NCBI GenBank assembly: GCA_018400215.1
Contig: JAGYNF010000100.1
Location: forward strand, 1 to 6,150
Length of the DNA stretch: 6,150 nucleotides
Direction: 5' to 3'
Origin: Cyanobium sp. M55B138
GTDB taxonomy: Bacteria; Cyanobacteriota; Cyanobacteriia; PCC-6307; Cyanobiaceae
Shown: one piece after another, positions 6,098 to 6,150 of the stretch
Numbering within the stretch: the first letter of the stretch is position 1
Layout of the letters: every line of letters begins with the position of its first letter
Made by a program: the position numbers and the translations under genes
The notes under the pieces: generated by a model
The model's database searches: none
What the model was told of the DNA's origin: nothing
The model's input: the letters and a program-made list of their open reading frames with translations, nothing else

Positions 6098-6150
6098 CCC
6101 GGCCAAGCCGCGCCAGACCCCCATTCTGCCGGCTGCGCAAGCCGGCGGGG
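6098..6150. other. Right-edge upstream region of ycf34 with a strong hairpin
   Basis: The 53 bases ahead of ycf34 hold no gene I can support. They contain a perfect 7-bp inverted repeat, GCCGGCT at 6128-6134 and AGCCGGC at 6140-6146, around a 5-nt loop. No T-tract follows within view on either strand, so a terminator call is not justified. It may belong to the 5' leader of ycf34 or to a gene lying beyond the window. Confidence 0.4.

Noticed and set aside
6098..6130. CAGAAT on the - strand as a -10 box for ycf34
   Set aside because: It matches TATAAT at four of six positions, has no plausible -35 partner, and lies next to a GC hairpin; too weak to call.
5823..6140. 105-aa open frame on the - strand overlapping ycf34
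   Set aside because: It is the alternate frame of ycf34; the Ycf34 frame has the diagnostic cysteine-rich start.

Overview
The window is a GC-rich (about 70% by eye) stretch of cyanobacterial chromosome, densely coded with almost no intergenic space. The gene content points to a picocyanobacterium of the Cyanobium/high-GC Synechococcus group. It holds the C-terminal part of the cyanobacterial/plastid regulator RpaB (Ycf27), the Fe-S protein Ycf34, and a phospholipid gene order that I recall from marine and freshwater Synechococcus. The genus-level call is inferred from protein resemblance and base composition, not from a search.

Left arm, + strand (about 6-4585): rpaB (5' end missing), then plsX, fabH, fabD and plsC. 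Spacing is very tight: rpaB and plsX overlap by 20 nt, the next two gaps are 25 and 28 nt, and fabD/plsC overlap as ATGA. This looks like one transcription unit. FabD loads malonyl onto ACP, FabH makes the first condensation, PlsX turns finished acyl-ACP into acyl-phosphate, and PlsC adds the second acyl chain to make phosphatidic acid. The block therefore covers the entry to fatty acid synthesis and two acyl-transfer steps of membrane lipid synthesis, placed behind a light/redox-stress regulator.

Right arm, - strand (6097 down to 4527): ycf34, tsaB and a one-TM DUF218/YdcF-like protein, with gaps of 22 and 4 nt, probably a second operon. It converges on the first, and the 3' ends of plsC and the DUF218 gene overlap by 59 nt.

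I found no RNA gene, CRISPR array, insertion sequence or undescribed multi-gene system; this is mostly ordinary core genome. The oddest point is the extreme left end. The first 29 bases are AT-richer, carry an in-frame stop, and replace the conserved receiver-domain sequence expected in front of the switch lysine of RpaB. That is most likely a contig-end or chimeric-join artefact, though a real insertion breakpoint cannot be excluded. Other points worth a look are the convergent overlap with a hairpin over the plsC stop, the long N-terminal extension of PlsX, the DGTR form of the PlsC motif, and a strong hairpin at the right edge.
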